Source: an uncultured Sphaerochaeta sp.
GTDB lineage: Bacteria; Spirochaetota; Spirochaetia; Sphaerochaetales; Sphaerochaetaceae
Reading direction: 5' to 3'
NCBI RefSeq assembly: GCF_963677315.1
Contig: NZ_OY781939.1
Location: 372,001-436,000, forward strand
Length of the DNA: 64,000 bases
A program made the translations under genes and the position numbers. Position 1 is the first letter of the stretch. Every line of letters starts with the position of its first letter. This document shows, in pieces, positions 54,673 through 63,581 of the stretch. The notes beneath the pieces were generated by a model. It had not been told where the DNA came from and did not search any database. It saw nothing but the letters and a program-made list of their open reading frames with translations.

Positions 54673-54769
54673 TTGATTTAAGGAAAGTGCATAAAACATA
54701 TTAACAAATATATAGTATTTTCTAGAAGCAGTCGTTGCAAAACCTCTCTCTACCTGTTATAAATGGAGT

Positions 54770-55438
54770 ATGGAAACAGCTTCACTACGAATCGCACCAA
54801 GCATGTTGTCTGCTGACTTCTCACGTACCGCTGAGGAAGTACAGAGCATCAACGAAAGCAAAGCAGATTGGGTACATCTGGATGTCATGGACGGAATGTT
54901 CGTCCCGAACATCACCTTCGGTCCCAAGTTCATCCAAGATCTCAGACCTCACTCAGACTTGGTCTTTGATGTACACCTTATGATCGATAAACCTGAGCGG
55001 TATATTTCACTGTTCGCTGAGAGTGGATGTGATTATATCACGGTACATGGGGAAGCATCACTGCATCTTCATCGCACCTTACAGATGATAAAGGCTAGTG
55101 GCTGTAAGGCTGGAGTATCACTCATACCTTCCACACCGGTTAGCATGATTGAACCTATCCTGGACATGGTCGATTTGATACTCGTCATGACGGTGAATCC
55201 TGGCTTTGGTGGTCAGAGTCTCATCTCTTCCACACTACAAAAGATTGAACGGCTTGCTGAACTGAGGGAACAACATGGATATGCCTACCTTATTAGTGTG
55301 GATGGGGGAGTAAATCTGGATACAGTAGGTGAGATCACACAGCGAAAAGCAGATATAGCTGTCTGTGGAAGCGCCTTCTTTGGTGCTCCAGACAGGGCTG
55401 CATTCATACAGGCGATGAAGGAACGAGCACAGGCATGA
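54770..55438 (+). CDS. rpe: Ribulose-phosphate 3-epimerase
   Basis: Pentose-phosphate-pathway enzyme, 222 residues, TIM barrel. Motifs: RIAPSMLSADFSR, WVHLDVMDGMFVPNITFGPKF (metal-binding His/Asp), FDVHLMIDKPERYI, LILVMTVNPGFGGQSLI, and ISVDGGVNLDTV with GSAFFGAPDRAAF. GGAG lies just one base before the ATG, a tight spacing, but no other start keeps the conserved N-terminus. It overlaps dtd by four bases. A possible promoter upstream (TATAGT at 54711-54716) has no good -35. Confidence 0.95.
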   Translation: METASLRIAPSMLSADFSRTAEEVQSINESKADWVHLDVMDGMFVPNITFGPKFIQDLRPHSDLVFDVHLMIDKPERYISLFAESGCDYITVHGEASLHLHRTLQMIKASGCKAGVSLIPSTPVSMIEPILDMVDLILVMTVNPGFGGQSLISSTLQKIERLAELREQHGYAYLISVDGGVNLDTVGEITQRKADIAVCGSAFFGAPDRAAFIQAMKERAQA

Positions 55439-55875
55439 AGGCGGTCATCCAACGTGTTCAGGATGCAAGTGTTTCCGTTGAGGGGACAATCACCGGCCAG
55501 ATCGACCATGGCCTTCTTGTCTATCTGGGTATAGGGCACGACGATACAGAAGCTCAACTTACGTGGTTGTGCGAAAAAATTGTGAAGCTACGTGTTTTTA
55601 CCGATGAGCAAGGAAAAATGAACAAGAGCCTTTCTGATGTACAGGGATCCATACTGGTCGTCAGCCAGTTCACGTTGCTGGCAAATCTACGCAAGGGAAA
55701 CCGCCCATCCTACAACGATGCTGCACCACCACAAAAAGCTGAGGCTTTGTATGAACAATCCCTCAAGTTGTTTGCTCAGTTGGGTTTTCCAGTTTCTTCA
55801 GGTGAATTTGGAGCTCATATGAAGGTATCCTATACCAATGACGGTCCTGTCACCCTCCTGCTTGAAGCAGATTAA
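55435..55875 (+). CDS. dtd: D-aminoacyl-tRNA deacylase
   Basis: Removes D-amino acids wrongly attached to tRNA. The 146 residues include MKAVIQRVQDASVSVEGTITGQI, the LRVFTDEQGKMNKSLSDV region, the SQFTLLANLRKGNRPSY motif near 80 and the C-terminal NDGPVTLLLEAD (usual GPVT motif). The ATG overlaps rpe's stop (ATGA), so the two are coupled. recA starts 51 bp downstream. Confidence 0.95.
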   Translation: MKAVIQRVQDASVSVEGTITGQIDHGLLVYLGIGHDDTEAQLTWLCEKIVKLRVFTDEQGKMNKSLSDVQGSILVVSQFTLLANLRKGNRPSYNDAAPPQKAEALYEQSLKLFAQLGFPVSSGEFGAHMKVSYTNDGPVTLLLEAD

Positions 55876-55925
55876 AAAGTATTAGGCTTATAGTGTAAGG
55901 TTACAGAGTATTCGAGGAGCATAAC

Positions 55926-56999
55926 ATGGCAAAGAACAGTAAAGATACGACATTCCCCACTGACCAGAAGCAGAAGCGGGAAGCATTGGAAGCAGCAAGG
56001 GTCCAGATTGACAAGCAGTTTGGAAAAGGGTCCTTGATGAAGCTCGGTGACAACAAGGAAAACCGAAACATTGAAAGCATCTCTTCCGGGTCCTTGCTTC
56101 TTGATGAAGCGCTTGGTATCGGTGGATACCCGAAGGGTAGGGTCATTGAGATCTACGGTCCTGAAAGCAGTGGTAAGACCACACTCGCTCTTCATGCCAT
56201 TGCAGAGAGTCAGAAAGCTGGGGGAATTGCCGCATTCATTGATGCTGAGCATGCCATGGATCCAAGTTATGCGAAGAAACTGGGTGTAAACATTGAAGAG
56301 CTCTGGATAAGCCAGCCGGACAGTGGAGAACAGGCCCTGGAGATTGCAGAATCCCTGGTACGGAGTGGGGCAGTGGATATCATTGTCGTGGACTCTGTTG
56401 CTGCCCTTACCCCACAAGCAGAAATTGATGGTGATATGGGTGATAGCCACATGGGTCTCCAGGCACGACTGATGAGCCAAGCATTGCGCAAGCTAACCGG
56501 TCTGCTTTCAAAGAGCCACACCACCATCATCTTCATCAACCAGATTCGTATGAAGATCGGCATCATGTTCGGTAACCCCGAGACAACCACTGGAGGGAAT
56601 GCACTGAAATTCTACTCCTCTGTCCGCCTCGAGGTTCGCAAGATAGAATCCATCAGTAAAAGTGCTGATGATATCATTGGAAACCGAGTACGAATCAAGA
56701 TTGTGAAGAACAAGGTATCACCTCCATTCAAGAAAGTTGAACTGGATCTTCTTTTCGGTGAAGGTATCAGCTATATCGCAAGCATACTTGATGCAGCGCT
56801 CAAGTATGACATGCTGGAGAAAAGTGGTTCCTGGTACTCCTATAACGGGGAGAAGATTGGACAGGGAAGGGAGCGTACACTGGACTTCCTCAAGGACAAC
56901 CCGGATATCGCCACTGACCTTGACAATCGCCTCAGGGCAAAGATGTTCCCCAAAGCCGATGCTGTTGAGGCAGCGGAAACTGCTTCAGAAAGCAAGTAA
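55926..56999 (+). CDS. recA: Recombinase RecA
   Basis: DNA-strand-exchange ATPase, 357 residues. Walker [10 protein letters not shown] at 78-86; the catalytic Glu region [19 protein letters not shown] near 108; [24 protein letters not shown] (Walker B and L1 start) near 155; L2 [29 protein letters not shown] near 210. An acidic/alanine-rich tail ends in ESK. AGGAG lies 7 nt upstream of the ATG. No LexA-type box (GAAC-N4-GTTC) is visible in the 50-bp upstream gap, so SOS control is not evident. A hairpin follows the gene. Confidence 0.98.
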   Translation: MAKNSKDTTFPTDQKQKREALEAARVQIDKQFGKGSLMKLGDNKENRNIESISSGSLLLDEALGIGGYPKGRVIEIYGPESSGKTTLALHAIAESQKAGGIAAFIDAEHAMDPSYAKKLGVNIEELWISQPDSGEQALEIAESLVRSGAVDIIVVDSVAALTPQAEIDGDMGDSHMGLQARLMSQALRKLTGLLSKSHTTIIFINQIRMKIGIMFGNPETTTGGNALKFYSSVRLEVRKIESISKSADDIIGNRVRIKIVKNKVSPPFKKVELDLLFGEGISYIASILDAALKYDMLEKSGSWYSYNGEKIGQGRERTLDFLKDNPDIATDLDNRLRAKMFPKADAVEAAETASESK

Positions 57000-57020
57000 T
57001 TCCCAACAGGTACTGATGGG

Positions 57021-57048
57021 CACAGAGGTGGAACAATCCACCTCTGTG
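57021..57048 (+). terminator. Hairpin terminator after recA
   Basis: Perfect 11-bp stem CACAGAGGTGG (57021-57031) / CCACCTCTGTG (57038-57048), AACAAT loop. The following TTGTCAA is a poor U-tract and forms the -35 of the next promoter. Confidence 0.65.
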
Positions 57049-57077
57049 TTGTCAATACAGCAGGGGTTCGGTATACT
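57049..57077 (+). promoter_or_regulatory. Sigma-70-type promoter for scpA-scpB
   Basis: TTGTCA (57049-57054), 17-bp spacer, TATACT (57072-57077); start expected near 57084, about 14 nt before the scpA GTG. It directly abuts the recA terminator stem. Confidence 0.7.
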
Positions 57078-57097
57078 CGCGGTGAGAGGGGAATGCT

Positions 57098-58045
57098 GTG
57101 CAAGAACAAACAGTGCAAGAAGAACAAGTGCCAAAGGGGGCAACTTTCCATACCCCCACCTTCGATGGTCCATTGGACTTGTTGCTGTTCCTCATCCAAA
57201 AATCTGAAGTCAATATCTATGACATTCCCATCTCGCTGATCACTGAACAATTCTTGGGCTATCTCAAGGAAGAGAAGGTGACTGAGCTTGGTGACCTGAC
57301 GCAATTCTACAAGATGGCAGCAGACCTGCTGTATATCAAGAGCAGGATGCTGCTCCCTGTTGAACTGGAATTCGATGAAGAGTACCAGGACCCCAGACAA
57401 GAACTGGTGGACCGTCTGCTGGAGTACCAGAAGTTCAGGAAATATACTGAGCTGCTTACTGGAACCAATACCAGTGCCGAATTGTTCATCACCCGGAAAA
57501 GCAACCAATTTCGACTTCCATTCGGAGATGAAGAACTGTTTGGCGATGTGTCATTGCAGGATTTACTCAAGACTTTTTCACGGCTTATGACCACCATAAC
57601 CCCGAACAAGGTGTTCAACGTTTACGAATCGGTAACGGTCAATGAAAAAATCGCCTTGATGCAGGAATTGTTTGAGACTCAAGATTATATCACCTTGGAA
57701 CAACTGATCGTCCATGCTGACCAACTGCTCCATATTATCTGCAGTTTCATGGCAATTCTTGATGCATGCAAACTCAGGATGATCACCCTTGTACAGAGCG
57801 AACCGTTCGGCCCAATTCTTATCCGTAAGGTCGATGAAGCCTTCGAACAGGATTTTGAGCACATGTACGATGATGATTTCGAGGAAATTGAGGAAGAAAT
57901 CATCACCGCACCTATCTCAGAAGGTGAAGAAGAGAGGTTTTTTGAGGAAGATGCAGATAATCTCCGCACAACTACTGACGATGGTCGCGTTTTTCTGTAT
58001 GATGATGAGAGTGAGGATGAGCAGATCATTCTTGACGATGAGTGA
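57098..58045 (+). CDS. scpA: Segregation and condensation protein A
   Basis: Kleisin of the SMC-ScpA-ScpB condensin that compacts and segregates the chromosome; 315 residues. The N-terminal block FHTPTFDGPLDLLLFLIQKSEVNIYDIPISLITEQFLGYL and KMAADLLYIKSRMLLPVE are diagnostic. The C-terminal winged helix is present (about 195-240), then an unusually acidic tail (about 245-315, DDDFEEIEEEIIT, DDESEDEQIILDDE). A GTG start follows GAGGGG by 5 nt. Its stop overlaps the scpB reading frame. The SMC gene itself is not in the window. Confidence 0.94.
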   Translation: MQEQTVQEEQVPKGATFHTPTFDGPLDLLLFLIQKSEVNIYDIPISLITEQFLGYLKEEKVTELGDLTQFYKMAADLLYIKSRMLLPVELEFDEEYQDPRQELVDRLLEYQKFRKYTELLTGTNTSAELFITRKSNQFRLPFGDEELFGDVSLQDLLKTFSRLMTTITPNKVFNVYESVTVNEKIALMQELFETQDYITLEQLIVHADQLLHIICSFMAILDACKLRMITLVQSEPFGPILIRKVDEAFEQDFEHMYDDDFEEIEEEIITAPISEGEEERFFEEDADNLRTTTDDGRVFLYDDESEDEQIILDDE

Positions 58046-58056
58046 TAGGAGCGTTA

Positions 58057-58665
58057 GTGGTGGATAGGAAGAGGCAAGTGGGCAACGCTGGGATACAGCA
58101 AAGCCCCCTCTTGAGTACCGAGGCCCGGTTGGTCGAAGTCATTCTCTTTTTGGAGAACGAACCGGTTAGTTTGGAACGATTGAGCAAGATGACCTCCCTT
58201 TCGGAGGAGACAACAAGAAAAGCCATTACAGAACTGCAGGAACATTACCGTGAATACCTGCATGGACTGGACCTTGCTGAGAGCCAGGGTGCCTTCCAAT
58301 TCCTACCTTCCTCAGATCTACACGACAAGCTTCGCTCCTGCTACGGCAGACGGGTCGACAGACGCCTGAGTCGTGCAGCTTTGGAAACACTGTCCATTGT
58401 GGCATACAGCCAACCGATTACCCGTAGGGAGATAGACAACATCCGTGGGGTCAGCAGTGACACCATTATCCGTTTGTTGAGAGACCGTGAATATATCAAG
58501 GTGATCGGAAGGAAGGATGTCCCTGGGCATCCCTGTCTCTACGGCACCTCGAGGAAATTCCTTTTCGAATTCAACCTAGCAAGTATCAGCGCACTCCCCA
58601 AGCTCTCCGATATCGACCGACTGCGATTTGAAGCAGAACCAACACAGGAGAAAGAAGAAGCATGA
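58057..58665 (+). CDS. scpB: Segregation and condensation protein B
   Basis: Winged-helix dimer subunit of the bacterial condensin, about 202 residues. Features: ARLVEVILFLENEPVSLERLSKMTSLSEETTRKAITEL (first wing), and RLSRAALETLSIVAYSQPITRREIDNIRGVSSDTIIRLL (second wing), ending GTSRKFLFEFNLASISALPKL. Start set at GTG 58057 (or 58060) because AGGAG ends 5 (or 8) nt upstream; an earlier GTG at 58042 overlapping the scpA stop is possible. Its stop overlaps the rluB ATG. Confidence 0.93.
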   Translation: MVDRKRQVGNAGIQQSPLLSTEARLVEVILFLENEPVSLERLSKMTSLSEETTRKAITELQEHYREYLHGLDLAESQGAFQFLPSSDLHDKLRSCYGRRVDRRLSRAALETLSIVAYSQPITRREIDNIRGVSSDTIIRLLRDREYIKVIGRKDVPGHPCLYGTSRKFLFEFNLASISALPKLSDIDRLRFEAEPTQEKEEA

Positions 58666-59417
58666 AATTAGTATATCCGCTTAGATTACAGGTCTATTTG
58701 GCAAAGAGCGGTTGCGGGTCCCGTAGATCCTGCGAAACACTGATCACCAGTGGGCGGGTCACCGTCAATACGAAACGAGTAACAGAATTGGGAACCAAGG
58801 TCGATGAAGAAGATGTCGTCATGGTTGATGACCAGTTGGTGGAGCCAAGCGAGAAAACCTATTACTACGCCTTGCACAAGCCCAAGGGGTTTGTTTGCAC
58901 GAACTGGGATCCAAACGAGAAAAACTACGCACGTGATCTGATTGATATTCCAGACAAGAATCTTCTCTTCCATATTGGTCGTCTGGACAAGGATTCCAGT
59001 GGCTTGATTCTCTTCACCAACGATGGGGATGTAGCACAAAAGATCATGCATCCCTCCGAGGAGATTGAGAAGGAGTACTTGGTAAGCTGTACTACTGGCG
59101 TACGCAGGGAAGACCTGGATGAGGCCCGTAAGGGAGTCCTCATAGACATGCCGCAGCCTTATACGATCAAGCGTTTTGAAATCATCAGCAAGAAATGGGT
59201 ACGAATCATCCTTACCGAAGGAAAGAATCGTGAAATTCGAAAGATTCTCAGTCACTATGGGTATGAGGTGAAGCAGCTGGTCAGGATGAGGATTGGTTGC
59301 ATTGAACTGGGTGACCTCAAACCAGGACAGTACCGTACTGTCACCTCTTCCGAGATCAAGGCGCTCCTGAATGGAGAAAATGATATTCTAAGAAAGAGTT
59401 CAGGGAGAGGATGGTAA
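58662..59417 (+). CDS. rluB: 23S rRNA pseudouridine synthase (RluB/RsuA family)
   Basis: Modifies a uridine in rRNA. The 251 residues have an S4-like RNA-binding N-terminus (RLQVYLAKSGCGSRRSCETLITSGRVTVN), then YYALHKPKGFVCT, the catalytic-Asp motif HIGRLDKDSSGLILFTNDGD near 107, and LTEGKNREIRKILSHYGYEVKQLVRMRIG near 188. It starts inside scpB's stop (ATGA) and ends overlapping cmk. The order scpA-scpB-rluB-cmk is widespread. The choice between RluB, RluE and RsuA substrates is not secure. Confidence 0.9.
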   Translation: MKLVYPLRLQVYLAKSGCGSRRSCETLITSGRVTVNTKRVTELGTKVDEEDVVMVDDQLVEPSEKTYYYALHKPKGFVCTNWDPNEKNYARDLIDIPDKNLLFHIGRLDKDSSGLILFTNDGDVAQKIMHPSEEIEKEYLVSCTTGVRREDLDEARKGVLIDMPQPYTIKRFEIISKKWVRIILTEGKNREIRKILSHYGYEVKQLVRMRIGCIELGDLKPGQYRTVTSSEIKALLNGENDILRKSSGRGW

Positions 59418-60070
59418 TGGTCGTAGCCATAGACGGACCGGCTGGCGTTGGGAAAAGCTCCATTGCCCAGATGATTGCAAAGACTTGCAATTTCTACTAT
59501 CTCAATTCCGGCTCATTCTACAGGGCCTACACCTACCTGCATGTACAGGAAGGGAAGGACCCTATGGATTACCCAGCAGTTTTGGAAACTGCAAGGCACT
59601 ATGTGCTCTCTATTGAAGACGACCGTATCTGTGTCAATGGCAGTGATATTGAAGATAAGCTTCATACCCCTGAAGTTGACGCAGTAGTAGCGCAAGTATC
59701 AACGTATCCTCCGCTGAGAAGCTATGTGAATGATCAGCTGAGAAGGATTGCAATGGATATGGATGTCGTCATTGAAGGGAGAGATATTACGACAGTGGTC
59801 TTCCCAGATGCCGACTTAAAATGTTACTTTGATGCAAAGGCTGAAGTTCGTGCTGAACGTCGCCTCAAGCAGCATCCGGACGGACAAGACTACGAGACTG
59901 TGTTGCGACAAATCAAGATGCGTGACGAAATTGATAAGGGCAAGGAAGTTGGTGCACTTCGAGTTGCAGAGGATGCCCTGTACATAGACACCTCGTACTT
60001 GACTATAGGACAAGTTTGTGAGAAAGTGTTATCTGCTATTTTTACGCTCAAGGGCGATGTAAATAGGTAA
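59417..60070 (+). CDS. cmk: Cytidylate kinase
   Basis: Phosphorylates CMP/dCMP; 217 residues. P-loop AIDGPAGVGKSS near residue 4; LNSGSFYRAYTYL; the NMP-binding VIEGRDITTVVFPDADLKCYFDAKAEVRAERR near 115; MRDEIDKGKEVGALRVAEDALYIDTS near 170. ATG 59417 is preferred since GGGAGAGG lies 6 nt upstream and it gives MVVAIDGPAG; ATG 59411 is the alternative. TAATG overlap with rluB. rpsA begins 22 bp later, the usual cmk-rpsA neighbourhood. Confidence 0.95.
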   Translation: MVVAIDGPAGVGKSSIAQMIAKTCNFYYLNSGSFYRAYTYLHVQEGKDPMDYPAVLETARHYVLSIEDDRICVNGSDIEDKLHTPEVDAVVAQVSTYPPLRSYVNDQLRRIAMDMDVVIEGRDITTVVFPDADLKCYFDAKAEVRAERRLKQHPDGQDYETVLRQIKMRDEIDKGKEVGALRVAEDALYIDTSYLTIGQVCEKVLSAIFTLKGDVNR

Positions 60071-60092
60071 ATTTAGGATCAGGAGAAATCAA

Positions 60093-61814
60093 GTGGCTGA
60101 AGAACAAGAAATGGAAGAAAAGAAGACCAGAATGCAGGATTTACTGCAGGAGGAGTATCTTAAATCTCTTGATGGAATCGAAGACGGTCAGCTCGTGGCC
60201 GGTACTGTTGTCCAGGTAAACAACGAGTATGTATTCGTGGATGTCGGTTATAAGAGCGAGGGTCGTATCTCTCGTGACGAATTCGCATCGATTCCTGAAG
60301 TAGGTGATGAGGTAAAAGTCGTCATTATCACCAAGGAAGGGAAGGGCGGCCAAATCGTCGTTTCCAAGAAGCGTGCCGATTTCAAAGAACGTACAGATGA
60401 ACTGAAGACTGCTTCTGAAAGCAGATCTCCTGTTTTGGGCAAGTTTGAAAAGGTAATCAAGGGCGGATTCGAGGTAGACCTCGGAGGCGAGTACAAGGGT
60501 TTCTGTCCCCTCTCAAAGGCTGATGTTCAGAGAGTTGAGGATCCCGAGACCATGATCGGTATCACTGATTACTTCATCATTGACAAGTTCCACGGTGGCA
60601 CAAAGCTTAAGAGCGTTGTGAATAGACGTGAGTATCTTGACCAGAAAATCAAAGAGAATAAAGAGAAATTCTTCTCCACTGTCCAGATCGGCGATGTGGT
60701 TGAAGGTGTTGTGAAGTCATTCACCTCCTTTGGCGCATTCATCGACCTTGGTGGATTCGATGGACTCTTGCATATCAATGACATGAGCTGGGGCCATGTT
60801 ACCCGTCCAAAGGACTTCGTGAAGAAGGGACAGGTGGTACAACTCAGACTCATTAACATCGACCCGGAGACCCAGAAGATCAACCTGAGCTTGAAGCATA
60901 TGCAGGAAGATCCTTGGACCACCTTCGAGCAGAAATACAATGTAGGTGATACCATTAAGGCTCCGGTAACCAAGATTACCACCTTTGGTGCATTCATTGA
61001 GATTGAGCCCGGAATTGAGGGACTCGCACACATCAGTGAGCTGTCCTGGACCAAGCGCATCAACAACCCCAAGGAAGTCCTTGATGTAGGCGATGTCGTT
61101 GAAGCAAAGATTCTTGGTTATGACCTCGACAAGAAGCGTGTTTCTTTGGGCCTCAAGCAGCTTGAGGAAAATCCTTGGGACACCATTTCTGATCGCTATC
61201 CGATCGGTATGACTCTTTCCAAGCCGGTTGTGAAGATCACCAATAGTGGTGCATTCATCAACCTGGAAGAGGGTATTGATGGATTCCTCCATATTGATGA
61301 CATTTCCTGGACCAAGAAAGTCAAGAACATGGCATCCTTCTGCAGTGAAGGTGATGTGATTGATGTTGTGGTCATTCGCGTTGAGCCGGACAATCGTCGT
61401 ATCCGCCTTGGTGTCAAGCAGCTCGAGGGCAACCCTTGGCAGACCTTGCGTCACGACTATCCCAAGTTCAGCACGATCAGTGGTGTTATCACCAACGTCA
61501 CAGACTTTGGCGTATTCGTGAAGGTCATGGGAGATATCGAGGGGCTGATCAGCAAGTACAACTTGGTTGGTCCAGATGAGGAGTTCACTGACGAAGTACT
61601 GAAGAAGTACAATGTCGGAGATCCCATCACTGCGATGGTTGTAGAGTGCAATCCTTCGACCCAGAAGCTCTCACTCTCCGTCAAGGAGATGGTAAGACGC
61701 TCTCAGCAGTCGGAAATTGCAAAATATATCCACGAGGATAATGAGAACGATACCTACTCCCTGGCAGAAATGATGCGTTACAAGGATGAGGACAAGGAGA
61801 AGGAAGACAACTAA
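60093..61814 (+). CDS. rpsA: 30S ribosomal protein S1
   Basis: mRNA-binding ribosomal protein of 573 residues, with six S1 domains after a short charged leader. Their starts are visible at about 33 (QLVAGTVVQVNNEYVFVDVG), 115 (VLGKFEKVIKGGFEVDLGG), 200 (GDVVEGVVKSFTSFGAFIDL), 287 (DTIKAPVTKITTFGAFIEI), 375 (MTLSKPVVKITNSGAFINL) and 460 (STISGVITNVTDFGVFVKV). A GTG start with AGGAG 7 nt upstream. Six domains is the length of full S1, as in E. coli. The acidic C-terminus is rich in D/E/K. A hairpin follows. Confidence 0.97.
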   Translation: MAEEQEMEEKKTRMQDLLQEEYLKSLDGIEDGQLVAGTVVQVNNEYVFVDVGYKSEGRISRDEFASIPEVGDEVKVVIITKEGKGGQIVVSKKRADFKERTDELKTASESRSPVLGKFEKVIKGGFEVDLGGEYKGFCPLSKADVQRVEDPETMIGITDYFIIDKFHGGTKLKSVVNRREYLDQKIKENKEKFFSTVQIGDVVEGVVKSFTSFGAFIDLGGFDGLLHINDMSWGHVTRPKDFVKKGQVVQLRLINIDPETQKINLSLKHMQEDPWTTFEQKYNVGDTIKAPVTKITTFGAFIEIEPGIEGLAHISELSWTKRINNPKEVLDVGDVVEAKILGYDLDKKRVSLGLKQLEENPWDTISDRYPIGMTLSKPVVKITNSGAFINLEEGIDGFLHIDDISWTKKVKNMASFCSEGDVIDVVVIRVEPDNRRIRLGVKQLEGNPWQTLRHDYPKFSTISGVITNVTDFGVFVKVMGDIEGLISKYNLVGPDEEFTDEVLKKYNVGDPITAMVVECNPSTQKLSLSVKEMVRRSQQSEIAKYIHEDNENDTYSLAEMMRYKDEDKEKEDN

Positions 61815-61829
61815 GGTTGTGTTCCGAAT

Positions 61830-61855
61830 CACAGGCGGCATACCTGCCGCCTGTG
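61830..61855 (+). terminator. Hairpin terminator after rpsA
   Basis: Perfect 10-bp stem CACAGGCGGC (61830-61839) / GCCGCCTGTG (61846-61855) with ATACCT loop. It is 16 bp after the rpsA stop. Little U-tract follows (TCATATA), so it may be a partial terminator. Confidence 0.6.
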
Positions 61856-61884
61856 TCATATACCCTTGATAACGGAGATGAGCC

Positions 61885-62574
61885 ATGAGTAATAATTCTA
61901 AGGATACAGCTGAGTTGACCTTGGCTGAACGAATCGAAGGATCTTTGAACCGCTTCCTTGGCAAGAACAAGAAGGCGTTGATCATCGTTGCAATTGTTGT
62001 GATTGTTGGACTGGCAACATTGGGCATTGTGCTTACCGTGAGCCAGAAGAACCTGCAGACACAATTCAACGAGATTGATCAACTAGAAGCCTCATATGTT
62101 GAGCTTCAGGCCATGGGAAGCGATGACGAAGCGTACCAGGAGACCTATGATGAACTGGTTGCTGGTCTGACAGACCTCGCAGGCAAAGGTAGTAAATACC
62201 CAAGTCTGAAAGCTGAATATCTGTTGGGCATGGTGGCATTCCAGGATGAGGAGTACCAGAAGGCAGCTGACAGCTTCCTTTCTGTCTACACTGAAGCAGA
62301 TGGTAACTATCTTGGCTCTCTGGCACTTGCCAATGCTGCAGCAGCAGCTGAAGAGCTTGGAGATGATTCTCTGGCACTCGAGTACTACACCAAGATTATT
62401 GATGAGTTCGGGTTTACCGCAGCTGAGTCCCCGAAGGCTCTTTTCGGGCAGGCTCGTCTGCAAGAGAAATCTGGTAACACTGAGCTGGCAAAGGCAACGT
62501 TCCAGCAGCTTGCTGACCAGTTCCCAACATCGGAGTATGCCAAGCTGGCAACCAACAGACTTGCACTCCTGTAA
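61885..62574 (+). CDS. Single-pass membrane TPR protein (YfgM-like)
   Basis: A 229-residue protein with a charged N-terminal segment (about 1-32), one transmembrane helix (about 34-54, ALIIVAIVVIVGLATLGIVLTVS), and a periplasmic helical domain with tetratricopeptide-like repeats. Three repeats are suggested: YPSLKAEYLLGMVAFQDEEYQKAADSFLSVY, LGSLALANAAAAAEELGDDSLALEYYTKII, and PKALFGQARLQEKSGNTELAKATFQQLADQFP. The layout resembles YfgM/ancillary SecYEG or periplasmic chaperone partners, but the identity is inferred. GGAGATGAG lies upstream of the ATG. Function unknown; perhaps envelope protein quality control. Confidence 0.7.
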   Translation: MSNNSKDTAELTLAERIEGSLNRFLGKNKKALIIVAIVVIVGLATLGIVLTVSQKNLQTQFNEIDQLEASYVELQAMGSDDEAYQETYDELVAGLTDLAGKGSKYPSLKAEYLLGMVAFQDEEYQKAADSFLSVYTEADGNYLGSLALANAAAAAEELGDDSLALEYYTKIIDEFGFTAAESPKALFGQARLQEKSGNTELAKATFQQLADQFPTSEYAKLATNRLALL

Positions 62575-62623
62575 GCAAACGGGTTAGGGTAGGTAGAGAC
62601 CCGCACCATAAGGAGGCAGATGC

Positions 62624-63349
62624 ATGAAGAGAAGAATTCCCATTCTTTCTATTGTGTCTGTCTTTTTTATTGTCCTGATCCTGCTTGTATCGTGTGGGAT
62701 TGCTACCATATTCACTTTCGGTTCAGGTACGGTATTTACTGATGGTGATACCAATGGAGATAAGGTTGGCTTAAGTCTCGATGTTGATGATAGCCTGGGT
62801 ACTCTTAGCCTTATTGATTCAGGCTCTGGTCCATCTCTGATGCTATTCTATACCATCACTGACTCAGAAAACCCACAAAATTTCAAAACAGCATTCAATA
62901 CCACATATAAGAGGGATTTTAATGGTGTGCAGATTACCTCTGATGCAGTGCTTACGGTTAATGATATAACGCTGTATCGCTTTTCTGATACGCTTGGAAC
63001 TACATTCCAAGGACCAGAATATATTGCCACTGCCGATGTCCCCATATCCCCTGATTTCAATTGTACACTTACAAAAACAGCAATATCAGGAACAACGGTA
63101 TCTATGGACCTGGTTTTCGATGTTGGCTCTTATACCATTCATAATTCCCCAAAGTTCCATAGATTTAATGGACAACCATTTGAGACAGCCAGTACTGAAA
63201 TTAGAAATTCATCTTTTCCAGATTATTTTATTGGGGATACTGAAACCAACATGTATCTCCACATCTATGGTGCAGTAAACGTCTCCAAGGGAAGTTTTAA
63301 CAACATCTACTGGACTGACCTGGTAAATCTTGGATATATCAAACTCTAA
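62624..63349 (+). CDS. Predicted lipoprotein of unknown function
   Basis: The 241-residue product starts with a lipoprotein signal (hydrophobic ILSIVSVFFIVLILL and lipobox LVSC with Cys 24), so it should be lipidated and exported. The mature part is rich in Thr, Ser, Asp and Asn, with GSGTVFTDGDTNGDKVGLSL near 30 and a beta-rich pattern; no known domain is recognised. AAGGAGG lies 7 nt upstream of the ATG. Its codon use (more A/T at third positions) differs somewhat from the ribosomal neighbours, consistent with a variable surface gene. It is monocistronic as far as the sequence shows. Confidence 0.65.
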   Translation: MKRRIPILSIVSVFFIVLILLVSCGIATIFTFGSGTVFTDGDTNGDKVGLSLDVDDSLGTLSLIDSGSGPSLMLFYTITDSENPQNFKTAFNTTYKRDFNGVQITSDAVLTVNDITLYRFSDTLGTTFQGPEYIATADVPISPDFNCTLTKTAISGTTVSMDLVFDVGSYTIHNSPKFHRFNGQPFETASTEIRNSSFPDYFIGDTETNMYLHIYGAVNVSKGSFNNIYWTDLVNLGYIKL

Positions 63350-63515
63350 ATCGAAATTATCCATAACAAAAAGGTAAGAGCAATACCAAAAACAGAATTC
63401 ATATATTTTCGTTAATAATAGATATTCTGTTAACTAGAAACATTCCAGATAAGATTCATTCCAATTTGCAGATACCTTAACCATGTATTCTTCATCTTTG
63501 ATTTTGGGCAAAGAA

Positions 63516-63549
63516 TATGCTACGGATATTTTCACATACCCGTAGCATA
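63516..63549 (-). terminator. Hairpin between the lipoprotein and the right-edge gene
   Basis: TATGCTACGG (63516-63525) and CCGTAGCATA (63540-63549), a 10-bp stem with a 14-nt loop. On the minus strand it is followed by TTCTTTG, which would fit termination of the convergent right-edge gene. The rest of the 232-bp spacer is AT-rich and holds no gene. Confidence 0.55.
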
Positions 63550-63581
63550 CATATGAACTTGGTTTCACAATTCAGGTGAAC

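Noticed and set aside
55876..55925. LexA/SOS box upstream of recA
   Set aside because: No GAAC-N4-GTTC or CTGT-N8-ACAG type motif is present in the gap.
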